From: Agathobaculum hominis
GTDB lineage: Bacteria; Bacillota; Clostridia; Oscillospirales; Butyricicoccaceae
Length of the DNA: 64,000 bases
NCBI RefSeq assembly: GCF_014288055.1
Contig: NZ_JACOPK010000001.1
Span: forward strand, 1 to 64,000
Reading direction: 5' to 3'
In this document: piece by piece, positions 8,322 to 17,394 of the stretch
Layout of the letters: the number at the start of each line of letters is the position of its first letter
How positions within the stretch are numbered: position 1 is the first letter of the stretch
The notes under the pieces: model-generated
The model's database searches: none
What the model saw: the letters and a program-made list of their open reading frames with translations, nothing else
Told to the model about the DNA's origin: nothing
Made by a program: the position numbers and the translations under genes

Positions 8322-9811
8322 CGGAAACGGTAACTCTGGTCGGTGCGGGGCCGGGCGGCGCGGAGCTTTTAACGCGCGGCGGCGATGCGGCGCTCAGACA
8401 GGCGGACGCGGTCGTATATGACCGTCTGGTGGACGAGAGCATCCTCGACCTCATCCCGAAGGGCGCGGAGCGCATCTGCGTCGGCAAGAAAATGGGGCAT
8501 CACCCTGTGCCGCAGGACGAGATCAACGCCCTGCTGGTGCGCCTTGCGCGGCAGGGAAAGCGCACCGTCCGCCTCAAGGGCGGCGACTGCTATCTGTTCG
8601 GGCGCGGCGGCGAGGAGTGCGAATATCTGAAGGCGCACGGCGTGCCGTTCCGCGTGCTGCCGGGCGTGACGAGTGCGCTCGCCGCACCGGCGTTCGCCGG
8701 TATCCCGGTGACGCACCGCGATTTCTGTTCATCGGTGCACATTGTGACCGCGCACGTACGGGCGGGGAAGCCGCTTTGCATCGACTTTGAAGCGCTCGTG
8801 CGCACGGGCGGAACGCTCGTGTTCCTCATGGGGCTGACCGCGCTCCGGCAGGTAACGGACGGCCTCACGGCGGCAGGAATGCCGCCGGATATGCCGGCGG
8901 CGGTCATTGAAAACGGCGCGCGCGGCACACAGCGCAAGGTCGTTTCAACCGTGGGGAAGCTGGCGGATGCGGCAGAAAAGGCCCGGGTGCACAGCCCGGC
9001 GCTCATCGTGGTCGGGCGCGTCTGTGCGCTGAGCGGTACGCTCGACTGGTGGACGGCGCTGCCGCTCCACGGGAAAACACTTGCTGTTACGCGCCCGGAG
9101 GAACGGAACGCGGGACTGGTGGACGGTCTGCGTGCGCTCGGCGCGGAGGTCATCGCCGCGCCCTGTATCGAGCTGCATGAGCGCGGGGACACGGCTTCGC
9201 TCACAGGGGCGCTCGAGGAAAAGCATGACTGGGCGGTGTTTACCTCGCCGGCAGGCGTACAGGCTGCGGTACGCGCACTGTTTCGCGCAGGACGCGATCT
9301 GCGCGCGCTGTACGGGATGAAATTCGCCTGCATCGGCAGCGCAACGGCGGAGTCGCTCGCTTCCTGCGGCATCAGCGCCGACCTCGTGCCCGAGGCTTAC
9401 GACAGCGAACACCTCGCGGACGCGCTCTGCCGGGAAATGCAGGGCGGCGGCGCGGCGCTCCTGCTGCGTGCGGCCGAGGGCAGCCGCATTCTCCCCGAAA
9501 AACTGAAGAACAGCGGCATCCGTGTCACGGATGTACCGCTTTACGATACCGTGCGCTGCTGCGCGAAGGCGGATGAGCTGCGTGAGCGCATCCGGAACCG
9601 GGCGCTCGACGGCGTGACCTTTACGAGCGCGTCCACCGTGCACAGCTTCGCGGAAGCTGTGGGGAGGGAAAACCTGCGCGGACTTGCCGCGCTCTGCATT
9701 GGCCCGGTCACGGCCGAAGCTGCGAAAAGCTATGAAATGAAACCATTTACCGCGCAGGAGGCGACCGAGACCGCCCTTCTCGCGCTTTGCAAAACTGTTC
9801 TGGAAGGGTGA
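8318..9811 (+). CDS. cobA-hemD: Fusion: uroporphyrinogen-III C-methyltransferase (CobA/SUMT) + uroporphyrinogen-III synthase (HemD)
   Basis: 497 residues. The first 245 or so are a SUMT methylase (VGAGPGGAELLT; LKGGDCYLFGRGGEE), which makes precorrin-2 from uroporphyrinogen III. The rest is HemD-like, starting near LPLHGKTLAVTRPEE, and cyclises hydroxymethylbilane with ring-D inversion. Fusion channels hydroxymethylbilane through uroporphyrinogen III to precorrin-2. This architecture is known in Clostridia and in other bacteria. With no hemE nearby, flux is directed to corrin or siroheme. Confidence 0.93.
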   Translation: MTETVTLVGAGPGGAELLTRGGDAALRQADAVVYDRLVDESILDLIPKGAERICVGKKMGHHPVPQDEINALLVRLARQGKRTVRLKGGDCYLFGRGGEECEYLKAHGVPFRVLPGVTSALAAPAFAGIPVTHRDFCSSVHIVTAHVRAGKPLCIDFEALVRTGGTLVFLMGLTALRQVTDGLTAAGMPPDMPAAVIENGARGTQRKVVSTVGKLADAAEKARVHSPALIVVGRVCALSGTLDWWTALPLHGKTLAVTRPEERNAGLVDGLRALGAEVIAAPCIELHERGDTASLTGALEEKHDWAVFTSPAGVQAAVRALFRAGRDLRALYGMKFACIGSATAESLASCGISADLVPEAYDSEHLADALCREMQGGGAALLLRAAEGSRILPEKLKNSGIRVTDVPLYDTVRCCAKADELRERIRNRALDGVTFTSASTVHSFAEAVGRENLRGLAALCIGPVTAEAAKSYEMKPFTAQEATETALLALCKTVLEG

Positions 9812-9819
9812 CAATATCA

Positions 9820-10806
9820 ATGTTCAACAAGGATTTCCGTCCGCGGCGGCTGCGGACGTCGGATACGCTGCGCCGCATGGTGCGCGAGACGCGCATTTCT
9901 GCGGACAGCCTGATCTGGCCGATCTTCATCATCGAGGGCGAGGGCATCTGCGACGAAATTCCGTCGCTGCCCGGACAGTATCACTATTCGCCCGATATGC
10001 TGGGCCGCGCGGTCGAGCGCATGCGCGCACACGGCGTGTCGCGTGTACTGCTGTTCGGTCTGCCGAAGCACAAGGACGAGAACGGCTCGTCCGCATGGGA
10101 CTCGAACGGCGTTGTGCAGCAGGGCATCCGTGCGCTCCGCGCCATCGCGCCCGAGCTGTATATCATCACGGACGTCTGCATGTGCGAGTACACCTCGCAC
10201 GGCCACTGCGGCATCCTGTGCGGTCACTATGTCGACAACGACAGGACGCTCGAGGTGCTGGCCAGGACTGCGGTCAGCCATGCGCGCGCCGGTGCGGACA
10301 TGGTCGCGCCGAGCGACATGATGGACGGCCGCGTGGCGGCGATCCGCGCCGCGCTCGACGAAAACGGCTTTGTCAACACGCCGGTCATGGCGTATTCCGC
10401 GAAATTCGCGTCTACCTTCTACGGCCCGTTCCGTGACGCCGCAGGCTCTGCTCCGGCGTTCGGCGACCGCCGTTCGTATCAGATGGACCCCCATAACGGC
10501 CGTGAGGCTATGCGCGAATGCGAGCTCGATGTGCAGGAGGGCGCGGACATTCTGATGATCAAGCCTGCGATGCCGTATCTCGACCTCGTGCGCGAGTGCA
10601 GGGACAGATTTGACCTGCCCGTCGCGGCTTATCAGGTGTCCGGCGAGTACGCGATGATCAAGGCGGCGGCGAAGGCCGGTCTGATCGACGAATACGGCGT
10701 AATGTGCGAGAGCGCGGTCTCGATCTTCCGTGCCGGAGCGGATATTCTGATCACTTATTTTGCGTGCGAGCTGGCGGACGCCATTCGGAAGGGAGACATC
10801 GGCTGA
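9820..10806 (+). CDS. hemB: Delta-aminolevulinic acid dehydratase (porphobilinogen synthase)
   Basis: 328 residues from the ATG at 9820, preceded by GGAAGGG at 9802-9808. An in-frame upstream ATG lies inside hemD and is less likely. The zinc-site cysteines are C120, C122 and C130 in the TDVCMCEYTSHGHC segment, so this is the zinc-dependent type. K195 (YSAKFAS) and K248 (MIKPA) are the two active-site lysines. It condenses two 5-aminolevulinates to porphobilinogen. Confidence 0.95.
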   Translation: MFNKDFRPRRLRTSDTLRRMVRETRISADSLIWPIFIIEGEGICDEIPSLPGQYHYSPDMLGRAVERMRAHGVSRVLLFGLPKHKDENGSSAWDSNGVVQQGIRALRAIAPELYIITDVCMCEYTSHGHCGILCGHYVDNDRTLEVLARTAVSHARAGADMVAPSDMMDGRVAAIRAALDENGFVNTPVMAYSAKFASTFYGPFRDAAGSAPAFGDRRSYQMDPHNGREAMRECELDVQEGADILMIKPAMPYLDLVRECRDRFDLPVAAYQVSGEYAMIKAAAKAGLIDEYGVMCESAVSIFRAGADILITYFACELADAIRKGDIG

Positions 10807-10807
10807 T

Positions 10808-12091
10808 ATGACGAACTCAGAAAAGCTGTTTGAGCGGGGGTGCAGGGTGCTGCCCGGCGGCGTCAACTCGCCTGTCCGCGCATTCCGTGCGGTCGGCGGT
10901 ACGCCCCGCTTTATTGTAAAGGGCCTCGGCAGTCACATTCTGGATGCTGACGGACTGGAATATATCGACTATGTCGGCTCGTGGGGGCCGATGATCCTCG
11001 GGCACAGCCACCCCGATATCCTCAAGGCGGTGTATGACCGCATGGTCTGCGGCCTTTCCTTTGGCGCGCCGACCGGCCTTGAGGTCGAAATGGCGGAGAA
11101 GATGGTCTCCATGCTGCCCGGCGTCGAGATGGTCCGCATGGTCAATTCGGGAACGGAGGCGGTCATGAGTGCGGTCCGTCTGGCACGCGGCGCGACCGGA
11201 CGAGACAAGATCATCAAGTTCGAGGGCTGCTATCACGGTCATTCGGACGCGATGCTCGTCGGCGCAGGAAGCGGCGCGCTCACGCAGGGCGAACCGGATT
11301 CCAAGGGCGTGACGAAGGGTGCAGCGCAGGACACGCTGATGGCGCAGTACAACGACCTCGCATCGGTCGAGCGCCTGCTCGAGGCGAATGACGGCGCGGT
11401 CGCGGCGGTCATCGTCGAGCCGGTTGCAGCGAACATGGGTGTCGTGCCGCCTGAGGACGGCTTTTTACAGGGTCTGCGCACGCTCTGCGACAGGCATGGC
11501 GCGCTGCTCATCTACGATGAGGTCATCACGGGCTTCCGTCTCGCGGCAGGCGGCGCACAGGAGTATTTCGGCGTGCAGGCCGACCTTGTGACCTACGGCA
11601 AGATCATCGGCGGCGGTATGCCGGTCGGTGCTTATGCCGGCAGCCGCGCCCTCATGGAGCAGGTCGCACCGACCGGACCGGTTTATCAGGCCGGCACGCT
11701 GTCGGGCAATCCGGTCGCCATGGCGGCAGGTCTCGCCCAGCTGAATATTATCACCGATCACCCGGAGATCTACACGGTCATGGAGACCTCTGCGAGCTAT
11801 ATCGCGAACCATCTGCGCGCAAGTGCGGAAAAGCACGGCATCGCGATGCAGGTCAACCAGATCGGCTCGCTGCTGTGTCCGTATTTCACGGAAACGCCGG
11901 TAAACTGCTATGCTGCGGCGAAGAAAAGTGACACAAAACGGTATGCGGCATACTTTAACGGCATGCTGAAGCGGGGAATTTATCTCGCGCCGAGTCAGTT
12001 TGAGGCGATGTTCGTTTCGTCCGTGCATACGCAGAACGACCTCGCCTGCACGGTGCAGGCGGCAGAAGAAACACTCAGCGAGATGGCATAA
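10808..12091 (+). CDS. hemL: Glutamate-1-semialdehyde 2,1-aminomutase
   Basis: 427 residues from the ATG at 10808, immediately after the hemB stop. It is a class III aminotransferase fold, with the pyridoxal-phosphate lysine K265 in VTYGKIIGGGMP and D237 in IYDEVITGFR. GGVNSPVRAF at residues 17-26 is diagnostic of HemL. It converts glutamate-1-semialdehyde into 5-aminolevulinate, so the operon holds the full C5 route from glutamyl-tRNA. Ribosome binding site near 10789-10795. Confidence 0.95.
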   Translation: MTNSEKLFERGCRVLPGGVNSPVRAFRAVGGTPRFIVKGLGSHILDADGLEYIDYVGSWGPMILGHSHPDILKAVYDRMVCGLSFGAPTGLEVEMAEKMVSMLPGVEMVRMVNSGTEAVMSAVRLARGATGRDKIIKFEGCYHGHSDAMLVGAGSGALTQGEPDSKGVTKGAAQDTLMAQYNDLASVERLLEANDGAVAAVIVEPVAANMGVVPPEDGFLQGLRTLCDRHGALLIYDEVITGFRLAAGGAQEYFGVQADLVTYGKIIGGGMPVGAYAGSRALMEQVAPTGPVYQAGTLSGNPVAMAAGLAQLNIITDHPEIYTVMETSASYIANHLRASAEKHGIAMQVNQIGSLLCPYFTETPVNCYAAAKKSDTKRYAAYFNGMLKRGIYLAPSQFEAMFVSSVHTQNDLACTVQAAEETLSEMA

Positions 12092-12106
12092 AAAGGAGGG
12101 ACGCGG

Positions 12107-13300
12107 ATGCGCCAGTTCGATATCATAGGCGCCGGGATGGGCACACGGGAAACACTGACCGGCGAGGCCGCACAGGCGCTTGCATCGGCAGAAATGGTGT
12201 TTGCGACGGAGCGCCTTGCAGAAATCTGCGAGAATGCGCAGATCTGTCTGTTTTCCGAGCTTGCGGAACGGGCGATTGCGTGCGGAGCGGACAGAGCTGC
12301 ACTGCTGGTTTCGGGCGATGTTGGATTTTTCAGCGCCGCCGGAAAACTGCGGGAAAAGCTGCTCGCGCATGGCGAAGTGCGGCTGTTCTGCGGCCTGTCA
12401 AGTATGCAGTATCTGTGTGCAAAAATCGGAATCAGCTATGAAAATGCGTGCATTCGCAGCCTTCACGGCAGAAAAGGAGACCTGCTCGGCGCGGTCAGCT
12501 ACCATGAGAAAACGTTCGCGCTGACAGGCGGTGACAACAATGCGCAGTTTGTCTGCCGTTCGCTGGCAGACGCCGGACTCGGCGTCGTGCAGGTATGCAT
12601 TGGAGAAAATCTCGCCTCACCCGGAGAAAGAGTGTTGAAGGGAACGGCATCGGAGCTTGCAGAAAACCCCTGCGCAGATCTTGCCGTGATGCTTGTCCTC
12701 AATCCGAATTCTGTAAATCCGTTTGAGCCTGTTCGGGACGAAATGCTGACGCGCGCGAAGGTTCCGATGACCAAAGAGGAAGTGCGATGGGTGTCGGTCG
12801 CGCGTCTCGGCGTGCAGCCGGGGGATACCGTATGGGACGTCGGCGCGGGCACAGGCGCGGTGACATTTGAGCTCGCGCGGAAAGCGATGGACGGAGCTGT
12901 CTTTGCGGTCGAACGCAACACGGAAGCAATCGAGCTTATTGCGCAGAATAGACAAAAGCTCGGAGGCTTTAATGTGCATATCGTCCAAGGACATGCGCCC
13001 GAAGTGCTTGCAGATCTTCCCAAACCGAACTGTGTTTTTGTCGGCGGAAGCGGCGGAAATATGCGTGAAATCATTGAGGCTGCATTGATGAAAAATCCAA
13101 AGGCACGAATTGCCGTGAATGCGATCGCGTTGGAGACTTTGCAGGAAACGCAGAGGCTGTTTGCAGAATTCGGTTTGCAGCAGGTCGAAATCACGCAGCT
13201 TTCTGCGGCGAGAGGGAAAAGCATCGGGTGTTACACGATGATGACAGCGAACAATCCGGTGTTTATCCTGTCGGGAAAAGGGGATAAATATGGCGAATAA
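12107..13300 (+). CDS. cbiET: Cobalt-precorrin-6B C5,C15-methyltransferase / C12-decarboxylase, CbiE-CbiT fusion
   Basis: 397 residues. The N-terminal 195 or so are the CbiE methylase domain. The C-terminal part from about 205 is CbiT, a class I methyltransferase with the motif VWDVGAGTGAVTFELA. Together they methylate C5 and C15 and remove the ring-C acetate carboxyl, as in CobL. A strong AAAAGGAGGGA site precedes the ATG. From about the middle of this gene the base composition becomes noticeably more AT-rich. The 3' end overlaps cbiA by 11 bases. Confidence 0.92.
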   Translation: MRQFDIIGAGMGTRETLTGEAAQALASAEMVFATERLAEICENAQICLFSELAERAIACGADRAALLVSGDVGFFSAAGKLREKLLAHGEVRLFCGLSSMQYLCAKIGISYENACIRSLHGRKGDLLGAVSYHEKTFALTGGDNNAQFVCRSLADAGLGVVQVCIGENLASPGERVLKGTASELAENPCADLAVMLVLNPNSVNPFEPVRDEMLTRAKVPMTKEEVRWVSVARLGVQPGDTVWDVGAGTGAVTFELARKAMDGAVFAVERNTEAIELIAQNRQKLGGFNVHIVQGHAPEVLADLPKPNCVFVGGSGGNMREIIEAALMKNPKARIAVNAIALETLQETQRLFAEFGLQQVEITQLSAARGKSIGCYTMMTANNPVFILSGKGDKYGE

Positions 13301-14642
13301 TGCACCGCGGATCATGATTGCCGGAACGGGCAGCGGCTGTGGAAAAACAATGGTCACGCTTACCGTTCTGCGCGCGATGCAGCGAAGAAATATTCCGCTT
13401 GCAGCATTCAAGTGCGGACCGGATTATATCGATCCCATGTTTCACAAGGCAGTCCTCGGCATTCCAAGCCGAAATCTTGACCTTTTTTTCATCAGTGAGC
13501 GTGAAGTACGCGGTCAGATTGTGCGCAGCATTCCGCAAAACGGTATCGGCGTAATCGAAGGCGTAATGGGATTCTATGATGGCGTTTCCGGCACGACCGA
13601 CACGGCCTCCGCCGCGCATCTGGCGCGTGAAACAGGTACGCCTGCGATACTTGTTGTGCGTCCGAAGGGACAGTCGCTTTCTCTGGCAGCTATGCTTTCG
13701 GGATTTCGTAATTATGCGGAAAACACGCTGTGCGGTGTGATTTTAAATGGAATTTCGGATACAATGTATCCTTTTTATCGTGATATTGTGCAGAAATCCG
13801 GATTGAAGGTTCTGGGTTATCTTCCGTCGGTACCAGAGGCAGAAATTCCAGACAGACATTTGGGACTCGTAACCGCAGATGAATTAAAGGATTTGAATTA
13901 CAGACTGGATCTGCTTGCAGATGCTGCTGAGAACAGAATTGATATTGAACAAATATTAAAAATATCGCGCACTGCATCGCAGCTGCCAGATGATTCGGAA
14001 AAGATCAGCCCGGTGACGAAAAAGCCGGTACGTATTGCCGTTGCGCGGGATAAGGCGTTTTGTTTCTATTATGAGGATAATTTTGAGGTATTGCGCAATT
14101 TAGGCGCTGAACTGGTTGAGTTTTCTCCGATTTCTGACAGCTGCATTCCTGAAAATACTGACGGCCTGTACCTTGGCGGCGGCTATCCGGAATTGCATAT
14201 TACTGAGCTGTCAAACAATGTGAAAATGCGAAATTCGATCAAAAATGCAATCGAAAAGGGACTTCCGACGATTGCGGAGTGCGGTGGATTTCTCTATCTT
14301 CATGAGCATCTGGAAGGTGCGGAGATGGTCGGCGTTGTTCGCGGAAACGCAGTTTTGACTAAAAAATTGCAGCCGTTCGGGTATGTCACACTGACTGCAC
14401 AGGATGACAATATGCTGTCCGCATGTGGAGGACAAATCCGCGCGCACGAGTTTCATTATGCCAAATCCGAGAATAATGGACATGATTTCGTGGCAGAAAA
14501 ACCGAACGGGAGAAAATGGCCTTGCGTGCACACTACGAAGTCGCTTTATGCTGGCTTTCCGCATTTATTTTTACGTGCAAACATTGATTTTCCAGAAAAA
14601 TTTGTTCGTGCATGCATGGAATGGAGTGAGAGAAGAAAATGA
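13290..14642 (+). CDS. cbiA: Cobyrinate a,c-diamide synthase
   Basis: 450 residues. The N-terminal P-loop is AGTGSGCGKT, followed by FKCGPDYIDPMF, which is characteristic of CbiA/CobB. The C-terminal class I glutaminase domain has the nucleophile cysteine in TIAECGGFLYL. It amidates the a and c side chains using glutamine and ATP. Codon use is clearly AT-richer than in flanking hem genes (many attt/aaaa runs, ttg and ata codons). The start lies within the end of cbiET and the stop overlaps cobT as ATGA. Confidence 0.94.
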   Translation: MANNAPRIMIAGTGSGCGKTMVTLTVLRAMQRRNIPLAAFKCGPDYIDPMFHKAVLGIPSRNLDLFFISEREVRGQIVRSIPQNGIGVIEGVMGFYDGVSGTTDTASAAHLARETGTPAILVVRPKGQSLSLAAMLSGFRNYAENTLCGVILNGISDTMYPFYRDIVQKSGLKVLGYLPSVPEAEIPDRHLGLVTADELKDLNYRLDLLADAAENRIDIEQILKISRTASQLPDDSEKISPVTKKPVRIAVARDKAFCFYYEDNFEVLRNLGAELVEFSPISDSCIPENTDGLYLGGGYPELHITELSNNVKMRNSIKNAIEKGLPTIAECGGFLYLHEHLEGAEMVGVVRGNAVLTKKLQPFGYVTLTAQDDNMLSACGGQIRAHEFHYAKSENNGHDFVAEKPNGRKWPCVHTTKSLYAGFPHLFLRANIDFPEKFVRACMEWSERRK

Positions 14643-15697
14643 CGATCGAGGAGGCTGTATCGCGCGTCAGACCGCTGGACGCAGCAGCAATGAGGGCAGC
14701 AGAAAAACGTTTTTCTGATATTGCGATGCCGCTTGGAGGACTTGGGTTGTTGCAGGACGCGATCATTCAGCTTGCAGGAATCCAGCGCAAACCTGTACCG
14801 ATTATTCGACCGCGGGCTGCGGTTATTTTCTGTGCGGATAACGGAGTCGTAGCAGAGGGGGTGACGCAATGCGGGCAGGATGTCACGGCAACAGTCACCC
14901 GAAACATGGGACAGGGAAGGTCCACCATGTGCATGATGGCGAAATCGATTGATATGGACGTATTCCCGGTGGATATCGGAGTAGCAGATAAATTCTCATT
15001 TAAGGGAGTTGTTGATAAAAAAATACGCAAAGGGACAGAAAATATTGCGGAAAATGCCGCTATGACAAGGGATGAAGCTATTGCGGCGGTGAAAACCGGG
15101 ATTGAGCTTGCAGAGAACTGCGCGCAGCAGGGCTTCCGTCTGGTCTGTGGTGGAGAAATGGGAATTGGCAATACTACGACCAGCGCGGCAGTCACAGCCG
15201 CGCTCACAGGTGCATCGGCATCGCGCGTTACCGGACGGGGAGCAGGACTTTCTTCTGAAGGCCTCCGCAAAAAAATGCAGGCTGTTGAAAAGTCTCTTGC
15301 AGTAAATCGTCCGAATCCTGACGATCCGATTGATGTGATCAGCAAGGTGGGCGGACTGGATATTGCCGGGCTGACAGGCTTTTATCTCGGCGCAGCGGCA
15401 TGTGGTCTGCCGATTGTGCTTGACGGCGTGATTACCTGCACTGCTGCGCTGGCCGCGGTGCGCTTGTGTCCTCTTGTCGCGGACTATTTGATCGCAGCGC
15501 ATTGCTCGGAAGAGCCTGCAAGCGCTTTGCTGCTTCAAGAACTTGGCAAAAAGGCATTTATAACAGCGGGGATGCACCTGGGAGAGGGCACCGGTGCTGC
15601 GGCAGGTATCGCACTGCTTGATCTTGCGCTCGCGCCATATAGAGAAATGCCTACATTTGATGAAATCGGCGTTGAGGCATATAAACCATTGAAGTGA
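14639..15697 (+). CDS. cobT: Nicotinate-nucleotide--dimethylbenzimidazole phosphoribosyltransferase
   Basis: 352 residues, normal for CobT. MGIGNTTTSAAV and GRGAGLSSEGL are conserved family motifs, and the C-terminal HLGEGTGAAAGIALLDLA segment contains the catalytic glutamate region. It activates the lower-ligand base as its riboside phosphate. No gene for making dimethylbenzimidazole (bluB or bza) is in the window. The gene lies in the AT-richer part of the operon. Confidence 0.94.
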   Translation: MTIEEAVSRVRPLDAAAMRAAEKRFSDIAMPLGGLGLLQDAIIQLAGIQRKPVPIIRPRAAVIFCADNGVVAEGVTQCGQDVTATVTRNMGQGRSTMCMMAKSIDMDVFPVDIGVADKFSFKGVVDKKIRKGTENIAENAAMTRDEAIAAVKTGIELAENCAQQGFRLVCGGEMGIGNTTTSAAVTAALTGASASRVTGRGAGLSSEGLRKKMQAVEKSLAVNRPNPDDPIDVISKVGGLDIAGLTGFYLGAAACGLPIVLDGVITCTAALAAVRLCPLVADYLIAAHCSEEPASALLLQELGKKAFITAGMHLGEGTGAAAGIALLDLALAPYREMPTFDEIGVEAYKPLK

Positions 15698-15755
15698 TGC
15701 TTGAGTAAATAAACAATATGATTTCAATAATTAGAACGGCGAGGGATGCGAGAAT

Positions 15756-16283
15756 ATGCTTGTTTTGGTGACAGGAGGAGCTGCCTCCGGAAAATCGGAA
15801 CATGCCGAAAAAATCGTGTGTGCGCGAGCACACAGCAAATTGTACCTTGCGACGATGCAGCCATTTGGTAAAAGCGCCAGAGCACGAATCGCGCGGCACC
15901 GTAAATTGCGAGAAGGAAAAGGTTTTCATACTGTAGAACGTTCACTCGATTTGAAAGGCCTGCAAATTGATCGTCATTATGACGGGATTTTACTTGAGGA
16001 TTTAGGCAATCTGCTCGCTAATGAAATTTTCTCTCCGGATGGCACGGCACAAAACTGTGTGAAATCCATACTTGATGGCATAGAAAAATTGAAATCATGT
16101 TGTGATACGTTGGTGATCGTTTCCAATGAAATCTTTTCGGATGGAGGAAGTTATCCGCCGGAAACAGAAAATTATCTGCAAAAACTTGCGGAGCTTCATG
16201 AAAAACTTGCACGGGATGCAGATGCAGTTTACGAAAGCGTTTGCGGAATTTTATTGCCGATAAAGGAAGTGAAAACAAGATGA
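15756..16283 (+). CDS. cobU: Adenosylcobinamide kinase / guanylyltransferase, divergent CobU
   Basis: 175 residues. The P-loop GGAASGKS (7-14) and the guanylylation-site region with His48 (IARHRK) are intact. The later VSNE motif (122-125) is present, but the usual glycine-rich EVGxGIVP continuation is replaced by IFSDGGSYPP. CobU phosphorylates adenosylcobinamide and transfers GMP to it. A second, short CobU-like protein two genes downstream keeps exactly the motif missing here. A 58-base AT-rich gap, the largest within the operon, precedes this gene. Confidence 0.8.
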   Translation: MLVLVTGGAASGKSEHAEKIVCARAHSKLYLATMQPFGKSARARIARHRKLREGKGFHTVERSLDLKGLQIDRHYDGILLEDLGNLLANEIFSPDGTAQNCVKSILDGIEKLKSCCDTLVIVSNEIFSDGGSYPPETENYLQKLAELHEKLARDADAVYESVCGILLPIKEVKTR

Positions 16284-17068
16284 AAAGCGTAATCAGCGGT
16301 ATTTTTGTAGCGTTTTCGATGTATTCTGCTATCCCTGTTCCGCAGGTGAACTGGGAAAAAAAGACGATGCGCTGGGCGCTCATTTTTCTCCCGTTTGTCG
16401 GCGTCATCATTAGCACGGTATCCTGGATCTGGTTTGCTTTTTGCAGCTTTTTTCGTGCAAATTCGCTGTTTTATGCGGTTGGAGCGACACTGATACCGTT
16501 GTGCATTTCGGGCGGCATTCATCTTGACGGCCTGTGCGATACCTGCGATGCGCTTTGTTCTTTCGGAGATCGTGAAAAGCGGCTCGCTATTCTAAAAGAC
16601 CCGCATGTCGGTGCATTTGGTCCGATGTGGATTTGTGCATTTTTACTTGCTGAATGTGCCTGCTTTTCACAGATTTTTGAGTATTTCCGACTGTTTCCTC
16701 TTGTTCTGGTCGCATTCCCGGTCGCACGCGCAATGGGCGGCCGCAAGGTGGTAGCTTCTCCCTGCGCGAAGGACAGCGGACTCGCACATATATTTGCGGA
16801 AAACAGTGATAAACGTGTGGTTTCGGTCGTTTTATTGCTGGAAACAATGGTATATTTGCTGATTTCCGGAGTGCTTCTTTTCGGCGTAACGCACGGTACG
16901 ACGGCAGCGCTGATTCTGACCGTGCTCCTCATGCTGTGGTATGCCTTTCATGAAAAAGTTTCAAAACAAACTTTTGGAGGGATAACGGGCGACCTGGCAG
17001 GCTTTTGTATTTCGATTTCAGAACTTTTATGCCTGGCTGTTGCAGCGTTCGGAGGACTTGTGTTATGA
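16280..17068 (+). CDS. cobS: Adenosylcobinamide-GDP ribazoletransferase (cobalamin synthase)
   Basis: 262 residues from the ATG at 16280, which overlaps the cobU stop; the frame is open further upstream but the family starts at MKSVISGIFVAFSMYSAIPVP. It is an integral membrane protein with several hydrophobic segments. GGIHLDGLCDTCDAL is the conserved acidic metal-binding motif, followed by LKDPHVGAFG. It joins adenosylcobinamide-GDP to alpha-ribazole (phosphate) at the membrane. Confidence 0.93.
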   Translation: MKSVISGIFVAFSMYSAIPVPQVNWEKKTMRWALIFLPFVGVIISTVSWIWFAFCSFFRANSLFYAVGATLIPLCISGGIHLDGLCDTCDALCSFGDREKRLAILKDPHVGAFGPMWICAFLLAECACFSQIFEYFRLFPLVLVAFPVARAMGGRKVVASPCAKDSGLAHIFAENSDKRVVSVVLLLETMVYLLISGVLLFGVTHGTTAALILTVLLMLWYAFHEKVSKQTFGGITGDLAGFCISISELLCLAVAAFGGLVL

Positions 17069-17394
17069 CTGTACTTATCATCGGCGGTTCGTTTCAGGGA
17101 AAACGCGAAATTGCAGAAAAACTGTATCCTGATGAACCGAAAATCTATAATCTTCATGAAAAAGTGCGTGAAATGCTGCAAAGAGAGCAGGACCCGCTGG
17201 AACTTTCTGCAGCGCTGCGCGGCCATGTGATAACATGCGATGAAATTGGCTGCGGCGTGGTTCCGATCGAACCAAATGACGAAAACTGGCGCGAAGCCGT
17301 TGGTCGGCTGTGCTGTGCGCTCGCATCGGAGGCGGATGCGGTCATCCGTGTCTGGGCGGGCGTGCCGCAGTTTATTAAAGGAGAGTTGAAATAA
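17065..17394 (+). CDS. Short CobU-like protein
   Basis: 109 residues from the ATG at 17065 (coupled to the cobS stop). The N-terminal P-loop is altered: GGSFQGKR at 7-14 has arginine where CobU has serine. The middle guanylylation region is largely deleted. The C-terminal half fits CobU well, with TCDEIGCGVVP near 58-67 and a following CALASEADAVIRVWAGVP. It therefore holds the motif lost from the upstream CobU, suggesting the two act together or split the two activities (inference). It could also be a decaying duplicate. The gene is kept in tight overlap inside the operon. Confidence 0.7.
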   Translation: MTVLIIGGSFQGKREIAEKLYPDEPKIYNLHEKVREMLQREQDPLELSAALRGHVITCDEIGCGVVPIEPNDENWREAVGRLCCALASEADAVIRVWAGVPQFIKGELK

